From contig NZ_BBWJ01000037.1 in the NCBI RefSeq assembly GCF_001463745.1, positions 28,701 to 92,700 on the forward strand: a DNA stretch of 64,000 bases, in the 5' to 3' direction. Under the pieces are notes generated by a model. The model was not told the DNA's origin. It worked only from the letters and a program-made list of their open reading frames with translations, and searched no databases. Each line of letters starts with the position of its first letter. The stretch's first letter is position 1. The DNA comes from Aureimonas sp. AU22 (GTDB lineage: Bacteria > Pseudomonadota > Alphaproteobacteria > Rhizobiales > Rhizobiaceae). Both the position numbers and the translations under genes were made by a program. Positions 37,728 to 46,734 of this stretch are shown piece by piece.

Positions 37728-37774
37728 CGATCATCTTCCGTCATTGTGCGCTGCATCATGATTGGAGATGATCG
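37728..37774. promoter_or_regulatory. Candidate RhaR operator between rhaR and rhaD
   Basis: Inverted repeat with 9-base arms CGATCATCT (37728-37736) and AGATGATCG (37766-37774), separated by 29 bases, centrally placed in the 198-base divergent region. The spacing suits a regulator that binds two sites on one face of DNA. The family of RhaR (DeoR) supports this, but the site is untested. Promoters were not resolved. Confidence 0.55.
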
Positions 37775-37871
37775 TTTCTGTTGACTTCGTGCCGCGCTGG
37801 GTCGATGGTCCGGCCGCCGATCCGAGGCGGAGGACGCATCTTGCGGACGGTATCTTCCTACGAGGTTGGCG

Positions 37872-39959
37872 ATGAGCGCAGCGACGAAACTCCTGGAGAA
37901 CCGTTGGGACGATGCACGCGCGGCCGCCATGAGCGAGCCGGAGCGCCTGCTCTACCGGTCGAACCTCCTCGGCTCCGACAAGCGAATCACCAATTTCGGC
38001 GGCGGCAACACGTCGGCCAAGGTACGGCAGGCCGATCCGCTGACCGGCGAAGAGGTCACGGTGCTCTGGGTGAAGGGCTCGGGCGGTGACGTCGGGACCA
38101 TGAAGCTCGACGGTTTCGCTACTCTCTACATGGACAAGCTCGAGCGCCTGCGCACGATCTACAAGGGCGTGGCGCAGGAGGACGAGATGGTCGGCCTCCT
38201 CAACCACTGCACCTTCGATCTCAACCCGCGCGCGGCCTCGATCGACACCTCGCTTCACGCCTATCTCCCATATGCGCATGTCGATCACATGCACCCGGAC
38301 GCCGTGATCGCAATCGCCGCGACGAAGCGGAGCCGCGAGCTGACGCGTGAGATCTACGGCGACGAGATCGGTTGGCTCGGCTGGCGGCGGCCCGGGTTCG
38401 AGCTCGGCCTCGAGCTTTCGCGCTTTGCAGCCGACAATCCGAATGCCAAGGGGGTCGTCCTCGAAAGCCACGGGCTGTTCACTTGGGGGCACAGCGCGAA
38501 GGACTGCTACGAGACCACGCTTCGCATCATCAACCGCGCGATCGAATGGTTCGATGGCCAGCTCGCGGGCAAGACGGCCTTCGGCGGCGAGGCGGTTGCG
38601 CCGCTGCCGGCGGAGGAGCGGCGGCGGATCGCGGCGCGCCTGATGCCGGAGATCCGCGCGCGGATCGGCCAGAACGAGCGCAAGATCGGCCATTTCGACG
38701 ATTCGGACGCGGTGCTCCAGTTCGTCGGCTCGAACGATCTCCAGCCGTTGGCCGCGCTCGGCACGTCCTGCCCCGACCATTTCCTGCGGACCAAGATCCG
38801 CCCGCTCGTTCTGCCGTTCTCGGGCGATGTCGATGCCGTCCTCGCCGGGCTCGACGCGTCGATCGAGGAGTATCGCGAAGGCTACCGCGCCTATTACGAG
38901 CGCTGCCGCCACGACAACAGCCCGGTGATCCGCGATCCGAACGCCGTGATCTATCTGGTGCCCGGCGTCGGCATGATCTCGTTCGCCAAGGATAAGGCCA
39001 CGGCGCGCATCGCGGGTGAGTTCTATGTCAACGCCATCAATGTCATGCGAGGCGCATCGGGCGTCGATGTCTACCAGGGCCTCGACGAGCAGGAGGCGTT
39101 CGACATCGAATACTGGCTTCTGGAGGAGGCCAAGCTTCAACGCATGCCCAAGCCCAAGTCGCTGGCGGGCCGCGTCGCCTTCGTGACGGGCGGCGCCGGC
39201 GGCATCGGCCGGGCGACGGCGGAGCGGCTTCTGCGCGAGGGGGCCTGCGTGGTGCTCGCCGACATCGACGCCGGATCCCTCGATGGCGCTAAGTCGGAGC
39301 TGTCGAAGGCCTTCGGTGCCGACCAGGTGCGAGGTGTCCTCGTCAACGTGACGGAGGAGGCAGCGGTCGAGAAGGGCTTTGCGGATGCCGTCGCCGAATA
39401 TGGCGGGCTCGACATCCTCGTCTCGAATGCCGGCATTGCCTCGGCCTCGCCGATCGAGGACACGACGCTGGAGGTCTGGAACCGCAACATCGACATTCTG
39501 GCAACCGGCTACTTCCTGGTTTCCCGCGAAGCCTTCCGCCTGTTCCGGCGGCAGAAGCTCGGCGGCGCGGTGGTCTTCATCGCCTCCAAGAACGGTCTCG
39601 CCGCATCCGCCGGCGCGTCTGCCTACTGCACGGCGAAGGCTGCGGAGATCCACCTTGCCCGCTGCCTCGCGCTGGAAGGCGCGGAGGCCGGCATCCGCGT
39701 CAACACGGTGAACCCCGACGCCGTGCTGCGCGGCTCCAAGATCTGGAGCGGCGAATGGCGCGAGCAGCGTGCGGCGTCGTCGAAGCTGCAGACCGATCAG
39801 CTCGAGGAACACTACCGCGCCCGCTCGCTGCTGAAGCGGTCGGTCTTCCCCGAGGACATCGCGGAGGCCGTCTATTTCCTGGCGAGCGACCTGTCCGCCA
39901 AGTCGACCGGCAACATCGTCAACGTCGACGCGGGCAACCAGATTTCCTTCACGCGCTGA
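37872..39959 (+). CDS. rhaD: Bifunctional rhamnulose-1-phosphate aldolase/short-chain dehydrogenase RhaD
   Basis: 695 residues, a two-domain fusion. N-terminal about 1-430: class II aldolase with GGGNTSAK and the zinc site HVDHMHPDA. C-terminal about 435-695: SDR with TGGAGGIGRAT, SNAG and the catalytic YCTAK. The aldolase splits rhamnulose-1-phosphate into dihydroxyacetone phosphate and L-lactaldehyde, and the dehydrogenase is thought to oxidise the lactaldehyde. ATG 37872 follows a GAGG. First gene of the plus-strand rha operon. Confidence 0.95.
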   Translation: MSAATKLLENRWDDARAAAMSEPERLLYRSNLLGSDKRITNFGGGNTSAKVRQADPLTGEEVTVLWVKGSGGDVGTMKLDGFATLYMDKLERLRTIYKGVAQEDEMVGLLNHCTFDLNPRAASIDTSLHAYLPYAHVDHMHPDAVIAIAATKRSRELTREIYGDEIGWLGWRRPGFELGLELSRFAADNPNAKGVVLESHGLFTWGHSAKDCYETTLRIINRAIEWFDGQLAGKTAFGGEAVAPLPAEERRRIAARLMPEIRARIGQNERKIGHFDDSDAVLQFVGSNDLQPLAALGTSCPDHFLRTKIRPLVLPFSGDVDAVLAGLDASIEEYREGYRAYYERCRHDNSPVIRDPNAVIYLVPGVGMISFAKDKATARIAGEFYVNAINVMRGASGVDVYQGLDEQEAFDIEYWLLEEAKLQRMPKPKSLAGRVAFVTGGAGGIGRATAERLLREGACVVLADIDAGSLDGAKSELSKAFGADQVRGVLVNVTEEAAVEKGFADAVAEYGGLDILVSNAGIASASPIEDTTLEVWNRNIDILATGYFLVSREAFRLFRRQKLGGAVVFIASKNGLAASAGASAYCTAKAAEIHLARCLALEGAEAGIRVNTVNPDAVLRGSKIWSGEWREQRAASSKLQTDQLEEHYRARSLLKRSVFPEDIAEAVYFLASDLSAKSTGNIVNVDAGNQISFTR

Positions 39960-40006
39960 CCGGCTTTTCGCCAGCGCACTTCATCCGGCAGCCGGGAGGG
40001 CACGCC

Positions 40007-41296
40007 ATGCGAATCGGTCGGGACGTCATCGAGACGGCCAACGGGAAACTGCGGGGCGAACACGAGGCGGACTACGCCGCTCTGGGCGAGAAGCTGGCGC
40101 GCCGCGGCGTGTCGATCGACGATGTGGTGCGGCGGGTCGCCGGGTTCGCCGTCGCCGTGCCGTCCTGGGGAGTGGGCACCGGCGGCACGCGCTTTGCCCG
40201 CTTTCCCGGAGCGGGCGAGCCGCGCGGCGTCTTCGAGAAGCTCGAAGACTGCGCCGTCGTCAACGACCTCGGTCGGACCTCTCCGGCCGTCTCGCTGCAT
40301 TACCCTTGGGACAAGGCGGACCCGGCGGATTTGCGTGCCAAAGGCGAAGAACTCGGCCTCGGCTTCGACGCGATGAATTCCAACACTTTCCAGGACCACC
40401 CGGACGATCCGAACCAGCCCTTGTCCTACAAGTTCGGATCGCTGTCGCACACCGACGCCGCCGTTCGCGCGCAGGCGGTCGAGCACAACATCGAGACCGT
40501 GGAGCTCGGGCAGGCCATCGGTTCGAAGGCCCTGACCGTCTGGATCGCGGACGGTTCGAATTTCCCGGGCCAGAGCGATCTCGGCCGCGCCTTCGAGCGC
40601 TATCTCGGCGCCATGAAGGACATCGTCTCTCAGCTTCCGGCCGACTGGCGCGTGTTCTCCGAGCACAAGATGTATGAGCCGGCCTTCTATTCCACCGTCA
40701 TGGCGGACTGGGGCACCAGCTACCTGACGGCGATGGAACTCGGCGAAAAGGCCTTCTGCCTCGTGGACCTCGGGCATCATGCGCCGAACGTCAACATCGA
40801 GCAGATCGTCTCGCGCCTGATCCACGCGGGAAAGCTCGGCGGTTTCCACTTCAACGATTCGAAGTACGGCGACGACGACCTCGACGCCGGATCGATCGAC
40901 CCGTTCCGCCTCTTTCTCGTCTTCAACGAGCTGGTGGAGGCCGGTGCCCGCCTGGATGCGCTCCGGCCATCCTACATGATCGACCAGTCGCACAACGTCA
41001 CCGATCCCATCGAAAGCCTGATCCGCTCGACGAACGAGATCCGTCGCGCCTATGCGCAGGCGCTGCTCGTCGATCGCGAGGCGCTTCGCGGCTATCAGGA
41101 CGAGAACGACGTGCTGATGGCGTCCGAGGCCCTGAAGGCCGGCTTCCGCATCGACGTGGAGCCGATCCTGGCGAGAGCGAGGCTGGAGGCAGGCGGCGCG
41201 ATCGATCCGGTTTCGGCGTACAGGGCGAGTGGCTATCGCGCGCGCGTCGCCGCCGAGCGTCCGGCCGCGCGTGCGTCGGGCGGCGGCATCGTCTGA
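40007..41296 (+). CDS. rhaI: L-rhamnose isomerase, rhizobial type (RhaI)
   Basis: 429 residues behind GGGAGGG. TIM-barrel isomerase; SEHKMYEPAFYSTVM, LVDLGHHAPNVNIEQIV and FHFNDSKYGDDDLDAGSIDPF supply the conserved metal-binding Glu, Asp and His residues. Converts L-rhamnose to L-rhamnulose. The last about 25 residues are Ala/Arg-rich and vary between species. Follows rhaD by 47 bases. Confidence 0.93.
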   Translation: MRIGRDVIETANGKLRGEHEADYAALGEKLARRGVSIDDVVRRVAGFAVAVPSWGVGTGGTRFARFPGAGEPRGVFEKLEDCAVVNDLGRTSPAVSLHYPWDKADPADLRAKGEELGLGFDAMNSNTFQDHPDDPNQPLSYKFGSLSHTDAAVRAQAVEHNIETVELGQAIGSKALTVWIADGSNFPGQSDLGRAFERYLGAMKDIVSQLPADWRVFSEHKMYEPAFYSTVMADWGTSYLTAMELGEKAFCLVDLGHHAPNVNIEQIVSRLIHAGKLGGFHFNDSKYGDDDLDAGSIDPFRLFLVFNELVEAGARLDALRPSYMIDQSHNVTDPIESLIRSTNEIRRAYAQALLVDREALRGYQDENDVLMASEALKAGFRIDVEPILARARLEAGGAIDPVSAYRASGYRARVAAERPAARASGGGIV

Positions 41297-41312
41297 ACTT
41301 GGAGGAACACGA

Positions 41313-41867
41313 ATGAGCAATCTCTACCGGACCGCGATCGAGGAACTGGCCGGGGTCGCCGATGCGATCGACGACGCCGCAGTGGACGAGGCCTGCCGGC
41401 GCATCGCTCAGGCACGTCATGTCTCGGTCTATGCCGGCGGGCGCGAGGGCTTGGCGGTCAAGGGCTTCGCCATGCGCCTCTTTCATCTCGGCCGTTCGGT
41501 ATCCGTCGTGGGTGACATGACGACGCCGGCGCTGGGGGCGGGCGACCTCTTCCTCGTCGTCTGCGGTCCGGGAGAAATCTCGACCGCGGTCGCGCTCGTC
41601 GGTGTCGCGAAGGCGGCGGGGGCGGACGTCCTCGTCGTCACCGCCCAGCCGCAGGGTCGCGTGCCGAAGATGGCCGACTTCGTTCTGACCATACCCGCCC
41701 AGACCATGGCGAACGACCAGGGTGCCGCTGCGACCTCCGTTCTCCCCATGGGCTCGCTGTTCGAGGGTGCACTCTTCGTTCTCTTCGAGGTGATGGTTCT
41801 GAAGCTGAAGACGAGCCTCGGGGTCACGCCGGAGGTCATGCGCGCCAACCACACGAACATGGAGTAG
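41313..41867 (+). CDS. SIS-domain sugar isomerase-like protein (HxlB/6-phospho-3-hexuloisomerase family)
   Basis: 184 residues behind GGAGG, 16 bases after rhaI. Single SIS domain: VYAGGREGLAVKGFAMRLFHLG, then LVVCGPGEISTAVALVGVAKAAGADVLVV. HxlB enzymes isomerise 3-hexulose 6-phosphate to fructose 6-phosphate. No hexulose-phosphate synthase is nearby. Its place as third gene of the rhaD-rhaI operon suggests a role with rhamnose-derived or related sugar phosphates; the reaction is unknown. Confidence 0.8.
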   Translation: MSNLYRTAIEELAGVADAIDDAAVDEACRRIAQARHVSVYAGGREGLAVKGFAMRLFHLGRSVSVVGDMTTPALGAGDLFLVVCGPGEISTAVALVGVAKAAGADVLVVTAQPQGRVPKMADFVLTIPAQTMANDQGAAATSVLPMGSLFEGALFVLFEVMVLKLKTSLGVTPEVMRANHTNME

Positions 41868-41930
41868 GGCGCCGGAACCCCGGCCGGGGCGGCGGGATTT
41901 CCCGTCGAACCCGTGCAACAGGAGGTTCGC

Positions 41931-42251
41931 ATGCCAAGAGGCGACAAGTCGAAATACACGGACAAGCAGGCGCGCAAGGCGGAGCATATCGCCGAAGGCT
42001 ACGAGGAGCGCGGCGTATCTGGAGAGGAAGCCGAGCGCCGCGCCTGGGCGACGGTCAACAAGGACAGCGGCGGCGGCAACAAGAGCGGATCGGGGAGGGG
42101 GCATCCCGACACCCATCCATCTGCGCAAAAAGGTGGCGAGAAGGGCGGCAAGGCATCGGCGTCGCGCACTGCCGCCGATCGTTCCGCATCGGCGAAGAAG
42201 GCCGCTGCAACCCGCAAACGCAACGCCGAGACCCATCGCCCCCACGCGTGA
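41931..42251 (+). CDS. Small basic KGG-type protein (plasmid-stabilisation-like)
   Basis: 106 residues from ATG 41931 behind GGAGG. N-terminal half SKYTDKQARKAEHIAEGYE, then AERRAWATVNKDSGGG, as in the small proteins often annotated plasmid stabilisation or KGG stress proteins. The C-terminal half is Lys/Ala/Ser-rich and low complexity. No enzymatic function is known. Ends in a strong terminator. Confidence 0.82.
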   Translation: MPRGDKSKYTDKQARKAEHIAEGYEERGVSGEEAERRAWATVNKDSGGGNKSGSGRGHPDTHPSAQKGGEKGGKASASRTAADRSASAKKAAATRKRNAETHRPHA

Positions 42252-42275
42252 GCGATGCGTCGCGATGCCGACAGC

Positions 42276-42305
42276 AAAACGCCGACCCCGAGGGGCCGGC
42301 GTTTT
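42276..42305. terminator. Bidirectional Rho-independent terminator
   Basis: Stem AAAACGCCG / CGGCGTTTT continued by CCCC/GGGG across one mismatch, with flanking A- and T-runs on both strands. Lies between two convergent genes and so can serve both. Confidence 0.88.
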
Positions 42306-42323
42306 ACGGTACGACCTGATGGA

Positions 42324-42680
42324 TCAGTTCGTCTTCGTCACGGAGTCGTCACCGGCGCTCGTGCCGGGAACCGGATTGGACGTGTCCGTGCCGACCGGCG
42401 CGGCGTCGGTCGGAACGACCACGGTGCTGGCGGCTTCCGCCGGCATGGCCGAGCCGATGCCGCTGTCGTTGCCGGGCACCGGCACCTTGCTCGTGTTGGC
42501 GTCGGTCGAGGCCGGGGGCGCGTCGGTCGGTACGACAACCGTGCTCGCGGCGCCGGCCGGCATCACGGTATCGTCGCCCGCGCTCGTGGCCGGAACCGGG
42601 TTCGAGGTTTCCGACGTCTGGGCCATGGCGGCCGTGGACAGGGCAGCCGTAGCGGCGAAGGCGATAATCAGGCGGTTCAT
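42324..42680 (-). CDS. Secreted small protein with internal repeats
   Basis: 118 residues with a signal peptide (about 1-20, ending AAMA) behind GGGGAG. The mature part is Pro/Thr/Ala/Val-rich and acidic, built from two duplicated segments in mirror order: unit A (residues 26-39 and 101-114, SNPVP-x-TSAGDD) and unit B (40-56 and 79-95, MPA-x-AASTVVVPTDA). No known domain. Likely periplasmic or secreted and unstructured. Confidence 0.75.
   Translation of the reverse strand: MNRLIIAFAATAALSTAAMAQTSETSNPVPATSAGDDTVMPAGAASTVVVPTDAPPASTDANTSKVPVPGNDSGIGSAMPAEAASTVVVPTDAAPVGTDTSNPVPGTSAGDDSVTKTN
42339..42605 (-). repeat. Internal duplications in the secreted repeat protein
   Basis: Unit A copies at 42564-42605 and 42339-42380; unit B copies at 42513-42563 and 42396-42446. 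The order along the protein is A-B-B-A. The DNA copies remain highly similar, which suggests recent duplication or gene conversion. Confidence 0.75.
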
Positions 42681-42919
42681 TTGATACTCCCCAAGATGAC
42701 TGACGAACCAACTGCAAGCAACGTCTCCGACGTCGCTGGTATCGGATGACATCTGAATGCGGGCGCCCTGCGTTCGGTTCCGTTCGCGAATGAAGTTCTT
42801 CTTGTCGCACCAACGTCACGAATCGGGATCGTGCCCTTGGACGATCCGCCGGGCGCAGGTTATCGTCGCGGGTGAATCGCCAAAGGCCGACGAAGATGCG
42901 ACCGGGCGGGAGGAACGAC

Positions 42920-44062
42920 ATGAACGCTTTCGCCCTCGGCGCGGAACAGACGGCCATTCGCGCGATGGCGCTCGAGTTCGCGGCCGAGCAAATGGCTCCG
43001 TTCGCCGGGGAGTGGGACCGTGAGCGCCGCCTGCCGGTGGACACGCTGCGCCAGGCCGCGACGCTGGGGATGGGCGCGATCTACGTCGACGAGGCGCTCG
43101 GCGGATCCGGCCTCGGCCGCCTCGACGCGGCGCTGATCTTCGAGGCGCTCGCGACCGGTTGCCCGAGCGTGGCTGCCTTCCTGTCGATCCACAACATGGC
43201 CGCCGGTATGATCGCGAGCCGCGGTGACGAGGCGTTGCGGGCGCATTGGCTGCCGAAGCTTGCGAGCATGGACGCGATCGCCGCCTACGCGCTGACCGAG
43301 CCCGACGCCGGATCTGACGCAGCCTCGCTGCGCACCCGCGCGGCGCGGGAGGGCGACACCTACCGCCTCGACGGCACGAAGCAGTTCATCTCCGGCGGTG
43401 GGATGGCTGATCTCTACGTCGTCATGGCTCGCACTGGCGACGACGGACCCTCGGGCATCTCGGCGCTCGTCGTGCCGGGCGACGCGCCTGGCCTGAGCTT
43501 CGGGCCCGAGGAGCGGAAGATGGGATGGAACGCACAGCCGACCCGCGCCCTCGTCTTCGAGAACTGCCGGGTTCCCGTGTCCAACCGGCTCGGGGTCGAG
43601 GGCCAGGGTTTCTCGATCGCGATGGCCGGGCTGGACGGTGGCCGCCTCAACATCGCCGCCTGTTCGCTCGGCGGTGCCTGGGCCGCCCTGGACAAGGCCG
43701 TCGCCTACATGAACGAGCGCCGGGCGTTCGGCAAACGTCTCGCCGAGCATCAGGCGCTGCGCTTCCGCATGGCCGACGCGATGACGGACCTGGAGGTTGG
43801 ACGCAGCATCCTGTGGCGCGCGGCCGCCGCGCTCGATGCCGGCGACCCCGCCGCCTCGACGCTCTGCGCCATGGCCAAGCGGGTCTGCACCGACAAGGGC
43901 TTCGCGATCGCCAACGAAGCGCTCCAGATGCACGGCGGGTACGGCTACCTGACGGATTACGGGCTGGAGAAGATCGTTCGGGACCTGCGTGTCCACCAGA
44001 TCCTCGAAGGCACCAACGAGATCATGCGCGTGATCGTCGCGCGGCAGGTGATGGGCCGTTAG
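42920..44062 (+). CDS. Acyl-CoA dehydrogenase, isobutyryl-CoA dehydrogenase-like
   Basis: 380 residues from ATG 42920 behind GGGAGGAAC. FAD enzyme with YALTEPDAGSDAASL, QFISGGGMADLYVV, and the end HQILEGTNEIMRVIVARQVM containing the catalytic Glu. Heads an operon with 3-hydroxyisobutyrate dehydrogenase and an acyl-CoA ligase, which suggests branched-chain (valine-type) acyl-CoA oxidation. Chain-length preference is inferred from context. Confidence 0.9.
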   Translation: MNAFALGAEQTAIRAMALEFAAEQMAPFAGEWDRERRLPVDTLRQAATLGMGAIYVDEALGGSGLGRLDAALIFEALATGCPSVAAFLSIHNMAAGMIASRGDEALRAHWLPKLASMDAIAAYALTEPDAGSDAASLRTRAAREGDTYRLDGTKQFISGGGMADLYVVMARTGDDGPSGISALVVPGDAPGLSFGPEERKMGWNAQPTRALVFENCRVPVSNRLGVEGQGFSIAMAGLDGGRLNIAACSLGGAWAALDKAVAYMNERRAFGKRLAEHQALRFRMADAMTDLEVGRSILWRAAAALDAGDPAASTLCAMAKRVCTDKGFAIANEALQMHGGYGYLTDYGLEKIVRDLRVHQILEGTNEIMRVIVARQVMGR

Positions 44063-44105
44063 GGCTCGTCAGCCGCCTTGCGAGGATCGCTGGGGGAGAG
44101 CATCG

Positions 44106-45023
44106 ATGACAGGCAACCCGACCATCGCCTTCGTAGGCCTCGGCAACATGGGACGACCGATGGTGTCGCGTCTCGTGGCGGCGGGCGCATCCGTTCGCGC
44201 CTTCGACGCCTCGTTGCCTGCGATGGAGGCCATGCGAACGGCTGGCGTGGAGACAGTGGGATCGCTAACCGAAGCCATGACCGGCGCAGACGTCCTCGTC
44301 ACCATGCTGCCTGCCGGGCGCCATGTCGTCGCCGTGAGCCAGGAGGCCTACCCGCTTCTGACTCGCGGTGCGCTCCATATCGACTGCTCGTCCATCGATA
44401 TCGCAAGCGCCAAGGCGATCCACGCTTCGGCCGTCGCGCATGGGTTCCATTCCGTCGATGCGCCGGTGTCGGGCGGGACGGGGGGCGCCGAGGCTGGTTC
44501 TCTCACTTTCATGCTCGGGGGCGATCCGGCAGCCGTCGAGCGGGCGCGACCGATCCTCGAACCCATGGCCGGGCGCATCGTCCATTGCGGGGAGGCGGCG
44601 GCCGGCCAGGCGGCCAAGATCTGCAACAACATGATCCTCGGCATCTCGATGATCGGCGTGTGCGAAGCGTTCGTGCTGGGCGAGAAGCTCGGCCTGTCCC
44701 ACCAGGCGCTGTTCGACGTGGCGTCGAAATCGTCCGGTCAGTGCTGGTCGCTGACGAGCTACTGCCCCGTGCCCGGGCCCGTGCCCACGTCACCGGCGAA
44801 CAACGAGTATCGTCCCGGCTTCGCTGCCGCGCTGATGGCAAAGGATCTCGGACTATCGCAGGCTGCCGCCGGGGACGCCCATTTCGAGACGCCGATGGGC
44901 GCTCTTGCCCGAACCCTCTACGACCGCCTGCTGGACGAAGGCGGCGGCGAACGGGATTTTTCGGCCATGATCGAGTTCCTGCGGGGAGCCGCGACGACGA
45001 CCTCTACCGAGGACGCGCGATGA
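44106..45023 (+). CDS. mmsB: 3-hydroxyisobutyrate dehydrogenase
   Basis: 305 residues. NAD motif GLGNMGRPM, substrate-binding DAPVSGGTGGAEAG, and the catalytic Lys in GQAAKICNNM. The order of motifs and length match MmsB, which oxidises 3-hydroxyisobutyrate in valine breakdown. A related tartronate-semialdehyde-type reductase is the alternative. Its stop overlaps the next start by ATGA. Confidence 0.9.
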   Translation: MTGNPTIAFVGLGNMGRPMVSRLVAAGASVRAFDASLPAMEAMRTAGVETVGSLTEAMTGADVLVTMLPAGRHVVAVSQEAYPLLTRGALHIDCSSIDIASAKAIHASAVAHGFHSVDAPVSGGTGGAEAGSLTFMLGGDPAAVERARPILEPMAGRIVHCGEAAAGQAAKICNNMILGISMIGVCEAFVLGEKLGLSHQALFDVASKSSGQCWSLTSYCPVPGPVPTSPANNEYRPGFAAALMAKDLGLSQAAAGDAHFETPMGALARTLYDRLLDEGGGERDFSAMIEFLRGAATTTSTEDAR

Positions 45024-46711
45024 CCACGCTTCGCGAGGCGCGCGACTTCCTGCTGGCCAATCGCGACGACCTCGCCGCCGCGCGCGCGGGCTTCCGCTGG
45101 CCCGAGGCCGATACGTTCAACTGGGCCCTCGAATGGTTCGACGGCGTTCTGGCAACCGATCCCGCAACGCGTGACCAGCCTGCCTTGCGGATCGTCGATT
45201 GCGCGGAGGGGGCCGAGACGAGCCTCAGCTTCGCCGCGCTGTCCGAAGGCTCGAACCGCCTCGCCAATTTCCTGCGCGGCAAGGGGCTGTCGCGCGGGGA
45301 CCGGCTCCTGCTCCTGGTCGGCAACGAGCCGCTGCTCTGGGAGGTCATGCTCGCCGCGTTCAAGCTCGGGGTGGTCGTCATTCCCGCGACGCTTCTCCTG
45401 ACCGCGAGCGAGCTGGCGGATCGGATCGCGAGGGGCGGGGTGAAGGCGATCGTCACCGATCCCGGTCAGTGCGAGAAGGTGGACGAGGCAGGCTTCGACG
45501 GTCTGCGGCTCGTCCCCGGCGCGATGGTGCACGACGGCTGGGTCTCTCTCGACGCAAGGGCGAACGAAGCAGCGAACTTCCGGCCGGACGGGGAAACCCG
45601 GGCCGACGATCCGATGCTCCTCTACTTCACGTCGGGAACCACGGCGAAGCCGAAGCTCGTCCTGCACACGCATCGCAGCTATCCGATCGGCGCACTCACG
45701 ACGATGTACTGGCTCGGCCTGCGGCCGGGCGACGTGCATCTCAACGTGTCGTCACCCGGCTGGGCGAAACATGCCTGGAGCTCGTTCTTTGCGCCCTGGA
45801 ATGCCGGCGCCTGCGTCCTCATCGTCAACCAGCCGCGCTTCGACGCCAAGGTGTTGCTGCGGGCGATCGGGCAGGCCGGCGCCACCACACTCTGTGCCCC
45901 GCCCACCGTATGGCGTCATCTCGTCCAGGAAGACCTTGCCGTCGTCCGTCACAGTCTGCGCGAGCTCTGCGCGGCCGGTGAGCCGCTTAACCCGGAGGTC
46001 ATCGACCGTGTTCAGGCTGCCTGGGGCCTGCGCATCCGCGATGGATACGGTCAGACCGAGACGACGGCCATGATCGCGAACACCCCCGGCGTCGAGGGGG
46101 CGACGGGGTCCATGGGGCGACCGCTGCCGGGCTACGACGTCGAGGTCCTCGATGCGGACGGCGATGTCGCGGGGGAAGGCGAGGTGTCCCTCCGTCTCGG
46201 CGCGTCTCGCCCGGCCGGCCTGATGGCGGGTTACCTGCAGGACGACGGCACGCTCGCCGGGGCCGAGGGTGCGGTCTATCGGACCGGCGACGTCGCCTTC
46301 CGCGACGAAGCCGGCGGGCTGAGGTTCGTCGGTCGCTCGGACGACGTGTTCAAGTCATCCGACTACCGCATCAGTCCCTTCGAACTGGAAAGCGTGTTGA
46401 TCGAGCATGCGAGCGTGCGCGAGGCGGCCGTCGTGCCCTTGGCCGATCCGTTGCGCCTTGCGGTGCCGCGCGCCTTCGTGGCGCTGACGGATGGCGTGCG
46501 AGCCGATCTGGAAACGGCTCGCGCCATCTACGCACACGCGGCCAAGCGGCTTGCGCCGTTCAAGCGCATCCGCGAGCTCGTGTTCGTGGAGGACTTGCCG
46601 AAAACCGTGTCCGGCAAGATCCGGCGCGTCGAGTTGCGGCGGCGCGATGCCGATCAGATCCGGGACGACTTGGTACTGGCGCAGTTCTCGGAGCGCGATC
46701 TCGGGACCTGA
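45020..46711 (+). CDS. Acyl-CoA synthetase (AMP-forming)
   Basis: 563 residues. Adenylate-forming motifs: LYFTSGTTAKPKLVLHTH (P-loop), YGQTETT, GDVAFRD and the C-terminal SGKIRRVELRR with the catalytic Lys. Probably activates a short or branched fatty acid to its CoA ester for the upstream dehydrogenase. Third gene of the operon. Substrate not determined. Confidence 0.9.
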   Translation: MTTLREARDFLLANRDDLAAARAGFRWPEADTFNWALEWFDGVLATDPATRDQPALRIVDCAEGAETSLSFAALSEGSNRLANFLRGKGLSRGDRLLLLVGNEPLLWEVMLAAFKLGVVVIPATLLLTASELADRIARGGVKAIVTDPGQCEKVDEAGFDGLRLVPGAMVHDGWVSLDARANEAANFRPDGETRADDPMLLYFTSGTTAKPKLVLHTHRSYPIGALTTMYWLGLRPGDVHLNVSSPGWAKHAWSSFFAPWNAGACVLIVNQPRFDAKVLLRAIGQAGATTLCAPPTVWRHLVQEDLAVVRHSLRELCAAGEPLNPEVIDRVQAAWGLRIRDGYGQTETTAMIANTPGVEGATGSMGRPLPGYDVEVLDADGDVAGEGEVSLRLGASRPAGLMAGYLQDDGTLAGAEGAVYRTGDVAFRDEAGGLRFVGRSDDVFKSSDYRISPFELESVLIEHASVREAAVVPLADPLRLAVPRAFVALTDGVRADLETARAIYAHAAKRLAPFKRIRELVFVEDLPKTVSGKIRRVELRRRDADQIRDDLVLAQFSERDLGT

Positions 46712-46734
46712 TGCGTCGTGACCGACGGATCAGG
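46707..46734. terminator. Hairpin across two convergent gene ends
   Basis: Stem CCTGAT + CGTCG / CGACG + ATCAGG with one internal G-G mismatch and loop TGAC. Overlaps the ends of the acyl-CoA synthetase and the receiver protein. Probably bidirectional. Confidence 0.55.
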
